A DNA stretch of 64,000 bases from Narthecium ossifragum (GCA_963920575.1 OY986972.1:11420010-11484009), one strand, 5' to 3'. Shown: positions 33,168 through 45,889, numbered from the stretch's first letter. Notes: generated by a model from the sequence alone, not told the origin. Made by a program: numbers and translations.

Positions 33168-34611
33168 TGATGAGTAACTGAATATTCATACTTAAACCCC
33201 TTAATTTAAATTTATTAGCCCGAGAGTGTTTGTATTTGATAGTTTGTTAGTTGATTTCAGGTTTAATGAAGATTCAAATTAGAAAATACAGAAACAGACT
33301 AATATATGGAAATTACGCCGCTCCGCTGGCAGTTTGAAAAGAATTTGTCAAATTCTCCAGATAAATTATAAATTCCTGAAATCTGGAGGACCTCTAGAAG
33401 ACCTCAAGACGAACAACTTTCATGTTGGACACTCTGCGATATTACTGACAGATTAATACCCGTTTTAAAGACTATGAAGCTAAACTGATGTTGGAAAACT
33501 GGTCCGTCGACCTTCAGGAGAATATTCGCCAACTATTCCAGATAAGTCAGACTATTATGAAACCTTTGGGGTCTGAAATAAAACTTCCTAATCTATATCT
33601 TTTGTGTTGAGTACATTTCTAAATTCCAGCTTGATTGGATCCAGTTGCGACCAGAATAGAACAGTCAGGAGTTAATCCAAGGAATCCGAGTTGTACTAGG
33701 AATCCAACTTAGCCAAAACCCTAATTCCGGGGATACACCTATAACAAGGTGTTTGCTGGCCGAAAATTGGAGGTCCCCATAGAGAGAAAAGAGAGAAATT
33801 GGGTTTGGAGGATTCTCTGGAGAAGATAGAGTTGCAGCGTGGATCCCAATCGTTCTTCATCGAATCTATGGCTTCCATCACAAAAATGAGTAGCTAATTT
33901 CTGTACTTAGGGATCTCATGAAGCTTTAGTAGATCTTTATTGTGTTTTTCTAGTTGAATCTTGTATTCCTTTTCTGGACATGATCTTATAGATTTGGTTT
34001 TACTGATAAAAGAGTTGAGGGAACAGAGTTTCTTGACGTATTTTTATTCCTACTTGATTTCGGTGATTGACGGTAGAGATCTATAAGATGGTTTTTATGT
34101 GGTTTGTGAATAACCAATGAGATATTTTATGCTTAGTGACGATAGCTTGTGCTAAGGTTACTCCGAAGGCAATCTATGCTAATCGAAGATAAAATATACC
34201 TTTGGAAAACACTCACCTTCTTTTAGGGATTCATGTAAGCTTAAGAAGCTATGAATTTATAATGTCTAAATAAGAAAATAAGAGGATAACTAGAGAATAT
34301 AGGAAGTGAAACTAAAGTGGACTGAGTAATCCCTAGGTTTTCTCTCATTAATATATTTCAATCTTTTTATATCGCTTTCTTAATTAGTTTTAATTAATAA
34401 GTTTCTAAAACCCAAATCAATCCTTTTCACTTTAGGTTTAGAGTTCTGAGATTTAATTCTGATTTCTCCTTCGTAATCAAAGTTTTCCCTGTGGTTTGAT
34501 CCTGTATTTCATCACTATTCTACCCCATAGTTTAGTATTCGGAATAAAGGTTTATAAATTTTATTCTTGATTGAGTTTGCAACGTTTTAACGATACGTTT
34601 GTAAGCGGTCA
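33168..34611 (+). mobile_element. Solo LTR, Athila-type, same family as element A
   Basis: Begins TGATGAGTAACTGAAT and ends TTGTAAGCGGTCA. The target duplication GGCTC is at 33163-33167 and 34612-34616. It aligns along its length with the 5' LTR of element A (42915-44299), for example in TTAAACCCCTTAA near the start and GTTTTAACGA near the end. It interrupts A1 between the Gag linker and the protease. Confidence 0.92.
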
Positions 34612-34734
34612 GGCTCCATAGTTATTTTAGTAGATTTGAATGCTTGAGGAAAAGGGACACGTACCTTAAACTCACATGGCATGGGGCCGGCTGGATGATC
34701 GGCCTCTGCAGGGTTCTTGATAAGACGAGAAAAA
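34612..34734 (-). pseudogene. A1 Gag-protease linker
   Basis: A short open minus-strand piece containing PAEADHPAGPMPCEFKVRV and then FPQAFKST. Read through the solo LTR (removing one GGCTC copy) it continues in frame into the protease segment at 33167. It is cut on its right by the Athila-type LTR at 34735. Confidence 0.8.
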
Positions 34735-35840
34735 TGCACAAATCACCCTTTTAACTGGGTTTTGTTAGTTTCCGAGCAATACTAATTTGAATGTTTTCTC
34801 CCCATTTCAGGTATTAGGACCCTCAACGAAGATTAGATCATGTTTAGTGCTAAAACTAACAAATAAAGAACCTGCTAGGAGCAAAGAAGTCAAAGGAGCA
34901 AAGATGGGCCATCTTTGACATCAAAACTGTACCAGCTTAGAAAGAACCAGATGATATACCATATATGGTTGGAAAGCTCTTGAAGTCTAGTTTCTGGAGA
35001 ATTTTACGGTTCATGATTCTGAGTTTCCTAGAAGACATTACGACATTTTTAGTATCAATGGCACAGTCTGAATGGCAAAAGAGAAATTACACATAACAAA
35101 GAATGGATCATCCTCCCCTAAAGGATCGATCATTGCACTGTAGTAGAGATGACAAAGAGCCATATTTTATATGATCGATCATTTCCTTTCGAATGATCGA
35201 TCACACTCGGGCGCAACCAATTTTTTGGATTCAAATGATCGATCTTTACCCCTAAAGGATCAATCCTTTTATAGCAGTTAAGCAAAATCAAAAGCCCATA
35301 TCTAATCCGAGTTAAGGGGAAACCTAGGCTATAAATAGGCATGTTCTAGGGTTTTCGGGCTCTCTTGTTCCTCTCTTAGAGGTTGCTTTCTAGACACTCT
35401 TTCTTTGTTTCTTTTTTCTTTTTTTAACTTTTCTTTTTAGATTCTTTTGGGAGGAAATCCATGGCGGAAGAGCTTCATCAACCTTCATCCACGGATCAAA
35501 CCCTAAAGATGAGTAACTAATTTGCCATGGGATTCTTATGATGTAATTAGGGTTTCTATTAGGGATTCTTACGATTTAGGGCTTGTATACCTCTTTGAAT
35601 GGTTTGTATGGATTGATCTTAATTTTTTTATGACCGTGGTGTGATTTTATTATTAGTGGATGAATGATTTGTTCCTTTATGCCCTAGATCTAGGTCTTGA
35701 GCATCTTAGGGCTTGAGATTAGAGATTCTCATTAAAGCATTCATACTAGAACCATGGATGTGAGGATTTTCTTCTCGAGATTAAGTGATGCTATAACCAT
35801 TACACGTAATGCTAGAACCATTATGACAAACTCTTAATCC
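34735..35840 (+). mobile_element. Athila-type LTR E, 3'-truncated
   Basis: Starts TGCACAAATCACCC next to A1 sequence. It holds a GATCGATC cluster (about 35108-35275), a TATA box TATAAATAGG at 35330-35339 and the Athila-LTR block AAGATGAGTAACTAATTT near 35504. The 3' part is lost where a minus-strand K LTR begins near 35840. The matching right border in A1 (51536) is occupied by another truncated LTR, so the original insertion has been rearranged. Confidence 0.75.
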
Positions 35841-38800
35841 ATTTTTTGGCGAGGGTTCCCTCTAACCTGATGGTCTCCCTAAGCAATTCATCAAAAAGCC
35901 CTCAATTATGAAAACTACAATTTATAGAAACCTCAAACGAAGATTACAAGTTCCAAAAGTGTAATATACAGAACATCGAAGAGGGAAGATCAAGTACAAA
36001 CATAAATACTCTCTCGTAGGAGACTAACTACACTAGGGTTCTGGGAAAACAGATCAGCACTCCTCAGACTCCGCCTGGAGCCGCCGTACCGCCGACCAAC
36101 TACCCGGTAGGGGCCACTGAATACGAGCTAACGCCTGCACCTGCAAAACGCAGCCCGGGTAGGAGTGAGCAACTAAGCTCAGCAGGGAAACTACACTACG
36201 ACACACAGGAGGAAGAGGGAAACACAACAGTGTCGCCCCCGAGCAAGGCCTAGGTGTATACAGGGGTCCCATAACGCTACCGCGAGTCCATGAGGTCCAC
36301 GATCATGATCTTCCAGAAGAACTGGTCACATGATGGGTCACGCTCAGTAAGCAGGGAAAAAGCACTGCTGACTCACAAGCAGGAAACCGGCACTGCTGGC
36401 GGGAAATGGCACCGCTGAGTAGGCACACCCTCTAATCAAAAGCCGTCACAACAGGACACCGGCTACACCTCAGAACCCGGCTCGAGACTGACACGACCTC
36501 TACAATCATCAAGCAATAGGTGTACGCGTCATCTAGGTCTATCATCCAAATCGACTGTACACCATAATTCAAACGTGGTCCAAGCTACCCGACCCCGGTC
36601 CTAGGGCTAAATCCGAGCATCCAAACCTCGGGATGGCGACCCACAGATCGCCCACACCCTAACCTTATCCAACTAATACGCAAGCAGAATGCATGCAATG
36701 AACATACATATACAAGATAGATAAGCATGCAGCATATGTGATGATAACAAAGCAAGGTCTGGGCTCGGCACCCTGCCAGCCCGGGGTGGTGAACAGGTAT
36801 TTAAGGTCAAGAACTGCTGAAGTGGTACCACCACCAACTGCCAGCCAGTTCACCAGCAACCTGCATAGGGAAGCAGCCCTGCAAACAACAGCTACCAAAC
36901 AACACAGATAAGCCCTCGGCACACGCCGGCATGCAAGGCTAAGGAAAGTTGTAGGACTAACCGCCCACTTATTCTAAACATCCAAGGAGTCATCACTCGC
37001 CTGGAACATGATCGATCATCTCCAACCAGATGATCGATCCTTCTTGGGCTAGGCATGACTAACCCAGGAAGATCAATCATTCCTTCAGAATGATCGATCC
37101 TGATGGGTTCTCTGGCGACCGGACGGCGAGAAATACCGCCGAAAAACTCCACCAAATCCCAAAAAACCTTGGGATTTGGTAATACGAAGGACCACGAATC
37201 CAAAACCGATAACCATGCTAAAAACCATCAAACATGTAGCAAGATCTAAGCAAAACAAACCAAAAATAACTCAAATCTCACAAAATCGGAAAAGCAAGTG
37301 GTAGGAATCCCTACCTAGACTAGAGCAGCTTCAATCCCAGCTGCCAAGCCAACGAACCGACTTTGAATGATTGAAAAAAGAAAATCGCATCCGTTATATA
37401 GACAAACGAACCGACTTTGAATCATCGATAATTCAAGGAGGAATGATCGATCATTCAAGGAGGAATGATCGATCATTCATGGAGGAATGATCGATCCCTC
37501 ATGACGATCACAACTCCCTGACATCAAATGATCTATCCTTCCTGTGAGGACCTGTCCCTCTACTCCTGGGTCGACCGGCTGGGTCGGGCCCATGGCTCGT
37601 TTGATTATTTCGCGTCAAGCGCGCGATCCAGTGGATCGTATTGTTTCTTGGACCGCAAGGGCAATTTAGTAAATCACCCCTTGTTGGTTTGTTTCACACC
37701 TGCGTGTGCACACACTGACCTTGTTTGTTTTAGTATTTGATTAGAATGGTTAGGTGGACCCGGGATCGGAAGATCCGAGCTTGGGCTTGTGTTTTAGCCC
37801 AAGTTTGAGTTTCTGGGCAAAGGAGATCGATCTTTCTTGCTAAGGAGATCGATCTTCCTTGCTAAGGACTCGATCCTTCTGTGCCAGAAAGTCTTGGCGG
37901 TGATCTTTGAGAGGACGGCCATTGTTGGCCATCGCTCTCCACTGTAAGAGGAAGAGAGGACTTTCTCTCCTCTCCTCTCCCTTTTCTCTCTTCTTCTCCC
38001 CTTCCTCTTCTTCCTCTTCTCCTTCTCCTTCTTCTTCCTTCTTCTTTCTACTTCCCGCGGTTTTGCTTCCCTTGTTTTCCGGCAGCTCTTCTTCCTCTCC
38101 GTTCTCCCTCCTCCGGCCACCGTTTTGGGCGTTTGAAAGCTCGTTGGACCCATGGCGGCGTGAGGAAGATCCCTGGTGGGGTTTGAAGCTGGGTTGGTGA
38201 CTGGTTAGCGGGGAATCAGCCGAGGTTTAGCGTTTCCCATTGGTTTCTACCTACTTGAGTTAGTTTAGGGGTGTTCTCTTGATCTAGCCGTTAGATCTTG
38301 GTGTTCTTGGTATTTTTGGATGCCTCTGGGTTAGTGTAATTTATGTTGTAAGTTTTATAAGCTTTGGTTGAGATTTTAGTAGGATTTAAGCATGTTTAAT
38401 CTCAGATTTTCCGGTTTCTGCTGTTCTTGAAGGATAGCCGGTTTACGGCGAGTTTTTTGATTGGTACGCGCATGTTCTTGGGTTATGATGTACATAAGAG
38501 TTATAGATATTTGAATCGACTCTCAGACTCAACTGATTGCATAATTTTATGATTTTCTTATGATTTTTTATGAATATCTTACGGGTGGGCTGAGTTGCAG
38601 CAAGTAAGGGTAAGTTAGTTTGATTAGCGGTTGTAATTAGTGTTTTCCCGTTAAGCGAACTGTTGGATGTTTCCTGATTTTGGATATGTTGATCCAAGCA
38701 TGTTGGTCTACTGATGTCAAAGTTGGATGTCGAATCCGACATCGTTTGGACATCAGAACAACGGGGTTAATTAGGAGTCTGCGGTTGACGGTCGCGGTAC

Positions 38801-40145
38801 CATCGTAATGCCGGGACTCGCTGCGGTTTGGCTGGTAGCGGTTGGTAGTATCGCTGCAGTTATCCTTTTGGACTTGTATACTATCTTTATCATACTGTTG
38901 GATGCTTACCACTTACTTGTGTATGTTCATTGCGTGCATTCTCTATTGTACATTAGTTGCATGGTTAGGGCGTGAGTGATCTGTGGGTCGCCGTCCCGAG
39001 ACTGGAAGCTCGGATTTAGCCCTAGGACCGAGGTTGGGTAGTTTGGACCCGGTTCGAATTGTGGTATCCAGTCAAACTTCATGATAAGCGTAGATGACTA
39101 GTACACCTGTTGTTTCATGATTATAGAGGTCGTGTCGGCCTCGAGTCGAATGCTGAGTTGTAGCCGGAGTCCCACTGTGTTCACCCTTGAGTAGAGAGGT
39201 TGACTACCTAGCGGTGCAGTTTTCCTCCTGAAGTGTCGTTCCCTGCTTGTAGGCCAGCAGTGTTAGTCCTGCTTACTAAGTGTGACCTGACATGTGACTA
39301 GCTCGGCTGGAAGACCATTATCGTGGGCCTCAGGGACACGCGGAGGGGTTATAGGACCTCTGTATACATCCAGGTCTTACTTGAGGGCGACATGTTGCGT
39401 TTCCCTCTTCCTTCTGTGTGACGTAGTGTAGAACCCTATTGAGCTTAGTGCTCACTCCTACCCGGGCGTTGTTTTCCAGGTGCAGGCGTTAGCTCCTCTT
39501 TGGTGGCCCCTACCGGGCAGATGGTCGGCGGTGTGGCAGCGCCAGGCAGAGTCTCAGAGGTGGTGATCCTTTACTGCTTTTGAACCCTATGTTAGTTAGT
39601 CTCCGGCTGGAGTGTTTGTATAAATGTTTTATTTGGATCTTCCCCTCTCTGAGGATATGTATATTAAATTCACTTGGGTTTTGTAATCTTGGGTTCGATG
39701 TTTGTTCAATTATGTCTTTTAAATTGGGGGGTGTTTGATGAATTGTTATGGAGACCAGTAGGTTAGAGGGAACCTTCGCCAGTTCTTTTTTTCGTGGTTT
39801 GTTAGGTTTCAGTTTACATCGCCCGGCCCGGTTGGGCTTTCGCGGGTCGGGGCGTGACACTTCCGGCAAGGGATGATTGATCGATCCTCCTAGCAAGGGA
39901 CGATCGATCATCTGGGTGCAGAAAGCTAGGCTTGGGCTAGAACGCTAGCCCAAGTCTGGATCTTTCGATCCCAGGTCCACCTAACCATTCTAATCAAACA
40001 TTTACACAAACACGGTCAGTGTGTGCACCAGCGAGTGCGAAACAAACCAACAAGGTGTAATTTACCAAATTGCCCTTGCGGTCCACAACGAGCCACGAGC
40101 CCGACCCAAGCGGTCGACCCAGGAGTAGAGGGGCAGGTCGTCACA
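35840..40145 (-). mobile_element. T5 3' LTR, K family, minus strand, split by a solo LTR
   Basis: LTR pieces are about 35840-37542 and 39865-40145. The 5' end (TGTGACGACCTGCCCCTC on the minus strand) is at 40145. About 90 bases of the other end are missing near 35840, where CCTCGCC is the last recognisable K motif. Directly upstream (40146-40240) is the tail of an internal region, so this is a 3' LTR. GATCGATC clusters with TGATCGATCA-type members lie at 37011-37105 and 37420-37535. Confidence 0.85.
37543..39859 (+). mobile_element. Solo LTR, K family
   Basis: Begins TGTGAGGACCTGTCCCTC and ends GGGGCGTGACA. The target duplication CTTCC is at 37538-37542 and 39860-39864. At 2317 bases it is a good complete reference for the family. 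It has one GATCGATC cluster (37820-37875), a pyrimidine-rich tract (37970-38110), and the conserved terminal blocks. It sits inside the T5 LTR. Confidence 0.93.
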
Positions 40146-40240
40146 TCCTAATACCCTTAATGGAAATCTCGTCCTGAGATTCGATAAAGGTAGGGCTCGG
40201 AAACAACAAAAGAAGCTACGCGCCGAAACTTCTGCCGCTT
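40146..40240 (-). other. T5 3' internal end with polypurine tract
   Basis: Minus strand. A sequence with GAATCTCAGGACGAGATTTC followed by AAGGGTATTAGGA abuts the LTR start TGTGACGACC. The position and purine richness fit the plus-strand primer (polypurine tract) of a Tekay-like element, the part missing from T1. It is cut at 40240 by another K LTR. Confidence 0.7.
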
Positions 40241-41171
40241 GCGTCGGGTCCGTGGCTCGTTGTGGACCGCAAGGGCAACTTGATAAATTACACCATGCTA
40301 GTTTGTTTCACACTAGAGGGTGCACGCACTGACCGTGTTTGTGTAAATGTTTGATTAGTACGGTTAGGTGGACCCGGGATTGAAAGATCAGGAACTAGGC
40401 CTGTGTCCTAGCCCAAGTCTAGTTTCTGGACCTAGGTGATTGATCATCCCTTGGAGGAAGGATCGATCATCTAGACTAGATGATCGATGATCCCTTGTTG
40501 GAAGGATCGATCATTGAGTGATGATCGATCTTCCCTCACTGGAAGGATCGATCATTTGATGCCAGAGAGTTGAGATCGTCAAGAAGGATCGATCATTCCT
40601 CCTGAATGATTTATCATTCATAAGTCGGTTTGTTCGCCTATAAAGCAAACGAGACCTTCTTCTTTCAATCCTTTTAAAACTCTCCACCCCTGAGCTCAGA
40701 GCTAGCCGGTTTTGGAAGAGATTGAGGGTGATCGTCGGCTTGGCAGCTGGGATTGAAGCTGTGCTAGTCTAGATAGGGATTCCTACCTACTTTCTTTCCG
40801 GTTTTGTGAGGTTTGATGGTTTGTTTTGCTTAGATCTTGCTGCATGTTTGATGGTTTTAAGCATGCTTACCGATTTTGAACTCGTGGTCATTCGTACTAC
40901 CAGATCCCAAGGTTTTACGGGATTTGGTGGAGTTTTCAGACGATATTTCTCGCCGTCCGGTGGCCGGAGAACCCATCAGGATCGATCATTCTTCCAGAAG
41001 GATCCATCATCATGATTTGGTCAGGCTTAGCCCGAGAAGGATCGATCATCTAGTGAAGATGATCAATCATTCCTCTTTGAGGATCGATCATCTGGTGATG
41101 ATGATCGATCATTCCTGAGCTTGCATGGACGAGGTCCCTGGTCACGCAGATGATCGATCTTCCCTCCATCT

Positions 41172-42421
41172 GGAGAGGATCTGTCGCGCCCTGGCCCAGA
41201 AAACCCATCCCGGACCGGGACACGAGGGGGAAACCTACATCTACTGACACTAACAGGCGGAGACAGAATACAATAAACAAAAGGCGGAAGTAAAGGTACA
41301 TCTACTAGAACAAAACGTTATATATATCAGAGTTATACACAAACCCATCAAGGCAAGCCCCGCGGGCAAAACAGTATCAAACATGCGTTCTGGCACAAGT
41401 TGGATCGATCCAACATCCTTGGATCGATCTGACTTGCTCTCGGATCGATCCACCTAGCTCCTGGATCGATCCGGCCTGGAAAACCAAGAAAACAACCGCA
41501 GTCGATTGATCCAACTAGTTCTTGGATCGATCCGACTGGCCTTGGGATCGATCCAACTCACCCTTGGATCGATCCGGCTAGGAAGACCACGTAAAGCCAT
41601 TCCCTCAGGCACTGTTCCTGGGACAAGTTGGATCGATCCAACTATTACCTTGGATCGATCCGACTTCCACTAAAGAATAGTTGCCCGGAGTGGAACTTGG
41701 ATCGATCCGACATCCTCGGATCGATCCCAGCCGACCCTCCGGCCAGCTTTCGACGGCGAATACGGCCGGAAAACTGAACCAAACCTCACCAAACTTGGTG
41801 AGTTGGTAGAGCCGAAGCTCACGAAGCTATTCATGGCTTCAAAACCGGAAAGCACCGCCTAAGAATGGAGATCTACACAAAATACATCCAAATCCGACGG
41901 AAAACAACGAAGAACACGAGAAAACCCAAGAATGCCGTAGGTAGGAACTCTACCTCAACAAGAGCTACTTCAATCCTCGAAGCAGAGCCTTGGATCTTCC
42001 TATCCTCTTCCAAGAAATCGCCGAGAACGAGCTCGGACGCGGCGAGATTGGGAAAAAGGAAGAGAAGAAGTCCGGCATCCGTTCTTATACAGACGCTCAG
42101 TGCGATTCTGATCGATCCGAACTCCACCTCGGATCAATCCGAGTTCCACTGGCGGCAACTCTTCCCTAGTGCGAGTCGGATCGATCCGAAGTGGAGTTCG
42201 GATCGATCCGTCCTACGCTGGGAAGGGAAATTGGGCCCGGTTCAAGCCCAATTTCAGATCTTTCGATCCCGGGGTCCACCTAACCATCCTATTCAAACAC
42301 ATACACCAAAACAAGGCTTGTGTGTGCACACGCGGGTGTGAAACAATCCAACAAGGCGTAATTTACCAAATTGCCGTTGTGGTCAACGATGAGCCACAGG
42401 AATAGAGGAACGGGTCCTCAC
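41172..42421 (-). mobile_element. Short solo LTR, K-related, rich in GGATCGATCC
   Basis: The plus-strand ends are TGTCGCGCCCTGG and GGGTCCTCACA, K-type termini in reverse orientation. The target duplication GGATC is at 41167-41171 and 42422-42426. It is only 1250 bases long, about half a K LTR. It holds about 14 GATCGATC sites (41400-41735 and 42108-42210), nearly all of the form GGATCGATCC. The target itself was a GATCGATC site of the T3 LTR. Confidence 0.9.
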
Positions 42422-42914
42422 AGGATCGATCCCTCGTGTGGCAGGGAAGAGTTTCATTGGTTTTTACCTGCGGGGCTTCACGTATGCGTTTTAATCTACC
42501 GTTTTATAAACTGGTACATATTCTTAAGCATGCTAGCCCTATAATGAAGGGTAATGGTGAACCAGGAGAGTGATGACTCCTGGGATGTTTAGAATAACTG
42601 GGCGGGTAGCCCTACAACTTTCCTTAGCCTTGCATGCCAGTGTGCGCCGAGGGCTTATCTGTGTGGTTTGCTAGCTGTTGTTTGCAGGGCTGCTTCCCGA
42701 TGTAGGTTGTTGGTGAACTGGCTGGCAGTTGGTGGTGGTACCACTGCAGCAGTTCTTGACCTTAAATACCTGTTCGCCACCCCAGGCTGACAGGGTGTCG
42801 AGCCCTGACTTTGCTTTGTAATCATCACATATGTTGCATGCTTATATGTCTTATATGCGTATATTCATAGCATGCATTCTCTTGTGCATTAGTTTCATAA
42901 GGATAGGGTGCGGG

Positions 42915-44299
42915 TGAAAAGTGACTAATTATTTCTAATTAAACCCCTTAAATTACCTTTGTTAGACTAAGAGTAGGTGTATTTGATATCCTATTGTTTG
43001 ATTTCAGGTTTAAGTAGGATTTGAGAAGAATTATAAGAAATTCGACCAAAAAACACTAAATTCTGCAAAAAAACTTCCTCGTCGACTGTTTGGAAATAAA
43101 TCACCAGATATTCGACACAATTTTCAAATATTTTGAAATTTTGGGAGAATAAAGAAGACTTCAGGTTGTACAACTTTGATGTTGATGACTTTGTGAGATT
43201 CTCTATAGATTGGTGCTAGTTTTGAAGCAAAGTTGGATCTATGAAAACTGAAATTTGATTAAGGCTGAAATTAATTAATGACGCGCCAGTGAAGAACCAG
43301 TCAGACCGACTGGAGCGATGGATCAGATTTGAGTCCGATTGGTCACTCCGATGACGTCATCAACACGGAATTTAGGGAAATTAGATTTTAAGTTCAATTA
43401 TAACTCCTAATTTCAGGATTAAGGGTTTCTACTATATAAAGGGGTTGTTCCACGCGAATTTCTCATCTTTTTGACAATCTTTGGAGAAGGAAAAAAAAAG
43501 ACGGCGAGGATGCGGATGGTGACAGCTTCTTATTCCAACCCGATGGCTTTCATCCAAAAGATGAGTTGCTAATTATTGTACTTAGGATTATTCATGAAAC
43601 CCTAGTGTAGTTTTGATCTTTCTTTAGTTGGATTCTTATGGACTTCTCGATGGATGATCTCATGAATATGGTTTTATTGTTAATAGAGTTGAAGGAACAG
43701 AGTTCCCTTGACTTACTTTCAGTCCTATATGATTTCTGTGATTGATAGTAGAGATTTATGAGATGGTTTTCATGAAGTTATTGGTTTGCCTTTGAGATAA
43801 GCAATGCTACGCGAAGATAGGTTATGCCACGGTCATTAGGAGTAGTATAATTTAAGGTGATCGTAGGACCAAAGACAATCTCTGCCAAGCAAAGATAGGT
43901 TATGCCATTGGGAATATTAACTTTTTTTTAGGGATTCATGTGAGCTTGTAGCAATATGATCCATAATGTTGAGAGAAGGGAGTAAGATGATAACTAGAGA
44001 AGATTAATACCGAAACTCGGGCGGATTGAGTAATTCCTAAGTAAACTACTCCATTGATTCAAATTGATCAGTCTTTTATTTCTTTTCCATATTAGTTTAG
44101 ATAACTCTATTCTATCTTTGATTCTTTTCCTTAGTTATAGGGTTTCGAGAATTGATTTTGATTTCCAACGTTTTCCCTGTGAATCGACTCCCGACTTCAC
44201 CGCAATTTTTACCTAGTGGTGTAGTGATTGAATAAGGATTATAAATTTAATATTTGATTGAGTTTATAATGTTTTAACGACGACGTTTGCGAGCGATCA
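42915..44299 (+). mobile_element. Element A 5' LTR
   Basis: Begins TGAAAAGTGACTAATTA and ends TTTGCGAGCGATCA; 1385 bases. The family match is the solo LTR at 33168-34611. A TATA box TATATAAAGG is at 43433-43442. It is inserted in the T3 LTR after GTGCGGG. Confidence 0.88.
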
Positions 44300-44304
44300 A
44301 TTTT

Positions 44305-44322
44305 TGGCGCCGTTGTCAGGGA
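44305..44322 (+). other. Element A primer binding site (tRNA-Asp)
   Basis: TGGCGCCGTTGTCAGGGA, five bases after the LTR, matches the complement of the tRNA-Asp 3' end with two differences. The same site recurs at 47411-47428 (+) and, on the minus strand, at 54984-55001 and 61959-61976. Confidence 0.85.
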
Positions 44323-44662
44323 TTTCGACGGTTAAATGATTGATTTTCTCTTAACTCGTTTTCTTTGCTTAGTTAGCTTTTTATATTTCTTATTTTTCCC
44401 TTTCTTTATTTTACACTTTCTACGATTTTTCTGATAAATTTCTTGAATTTTATCAGCATTGGAACGGATTTTTCTCGATGGAAGCATCTCACCCACAGCC
44501 TGGAGCGATCGGTCTTACCCCAAACCGACCGATCGGCACTACGCAGTCATGTAAGTTTTCTAAATTCACAATTTTTCATTTCGATCGTTGTTTTTCGGGT
44601 TTTGTCCTCTCCTTTGAATCTTTTCTTTTCTTTTTCTCTTTCTGGTTTATGATTTTGCATGC

Positions 44663-45727
44663 ATGGCCAAATATAATATGCCACCGGGTGATACATCATG
44701 GGATTATCACACGCCCTCGACATATGCACCTGCTTATATTAATGACACATATGGTTTCTCAAATCTGGCATATAATTCACATTCATATCCTTATAATTCG
44801 AATTTTAGAAATCATACAAACCCTAATTGGCAATTTGAAGGTTATCAACCTCCTAACGTTTTGAACAATAATATCCTTCACATGCACCCTGTTACTCAGC
44901 TTTGGACACAATCATGAGTACACTAACCCACAATTAAAAAAATCGAAAGAGATGTTAACTCTAATGATCAATCAATTAAAAAAATAGAGACACAAATAGA
45001 GCAACTAACCTACATGATTGATTTATATTATGAGAATGAGGATTATGCAAATAATTCAGTTCCTGTTGTTTGTGATGACAATGTTGGTGAAGTTTATCTT
45101 TCTAATGATTTTGATGCATGCTATAATGCTTGTGATGCTTTGCCAATTCATGATGCTATTGATCATGCTTTACCGGCTGGTGAAAATAAAATTGATGAAT
45201 GCTACCCGATTTTACATTCTAGACCTTATATCTATTTCGGTCATTCTTATGAAGCAAGTCTTTTTGATGATAGTGATGATGAGGGTTGTTATGCTAAATT
45301 GCCGATTATTCATAATGAGTTGAATGATGATAATATGTCTATTTCTAATAATCATAATGAGGATGAGCATATTAGTGAGACCCCATGTCAGGAACCTCAA
45401 GTTGAACTTCTACATGATGAGTTGAATGATGAAGACGTGACTATTATAGATAAACATAATGAGGATGAGGGTGTTAGCAATATTTCTTGTCTAGAGTCTC
45501 AGTTTGAGATTCTGCCTTTAACACTATCCACATTAGTTGAACGTTGTGAGGAGAAGAAACCTAACATGAGTGAAGACCATGTCAATTTCTTTTGTCCTTT
45601 CATCAAAACTCGTTTTAAACGTTCTCGTGCTGTGTACACTTTGTTTGCTAAAGACTTCTTTGTATTCATTGATGAAGCATGTCTGTATATCTTCACCATG
45701 ATCTTGGCCATGTATTTCTTCACATGA
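44663..45727 (+). pseudogene. Element A ORF: Asp/Asn/His-rich protein in gag position
   Basis: Function unknown. One frame runs from ATG 44663 to TGA 45725-45727 with two in-frame stops (44915-44917 and 44924-44926). The N-terminus starts MAKYNMPPGD and is rich in Y, N, S and P, with GFSNLAYNSHSYPYNSNF near residues 30-50. A charged coiled-coil-like stretch (KKIE repeats, about 44936-45010) follows. An acidic region carries two similar copies of HNELNDDN...NEDE, and a hydrophobic C-terminus ends VFIDEACLYIFTMILAMYF. Element B encodes a related protein (60576-61871). The N-terminal part may derive from the distal Gag of Athila-type elements; that is an inference. Confidence 0.75.
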
Positions 45728-45791
45728 AATCATCGGCCTCCTAAATTTTGTTTCATGAGCGTCTAGCGAAAGACGTAAACTTACGCGCTTT

Positions 45792-45807
45792 CTGGGAGGC
45801 AACCCAG
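45792..45807 (+). other. Conserved CTGGG-AGGCAA-CCCAG hairpin after element A ORF
   Basis: A perfect 5-base stem with the loop AGGCAA lies 64 bases after the ORF stop and is preceded by ACGCGCTTT. Element B has the matching motif at 60371-60390 on the minus strand (GCGCTGCTTGGAAGGCAACC). From memory, similar TGGGAGGCAACCCA sequences occur in other Athila-type elements; I could not check this. Confidence 0.65.
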
Positions 45808-45889
45808 TTTTTAGGATTTTTCCTTAGCTTTTTAGAATTTTATTTAATTTTTATGATTTTCACCTGATTTTTAAGATTTTCCCCATATT

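Noticed and set aside
40435..42210. Regularly recurring GATCGATC palindromes considered as a CRISPR-like array
   Set aside because: Spacing is irregular, there is no repeat of 20 or more bases, no cas genes, and the context is a plant LTR.
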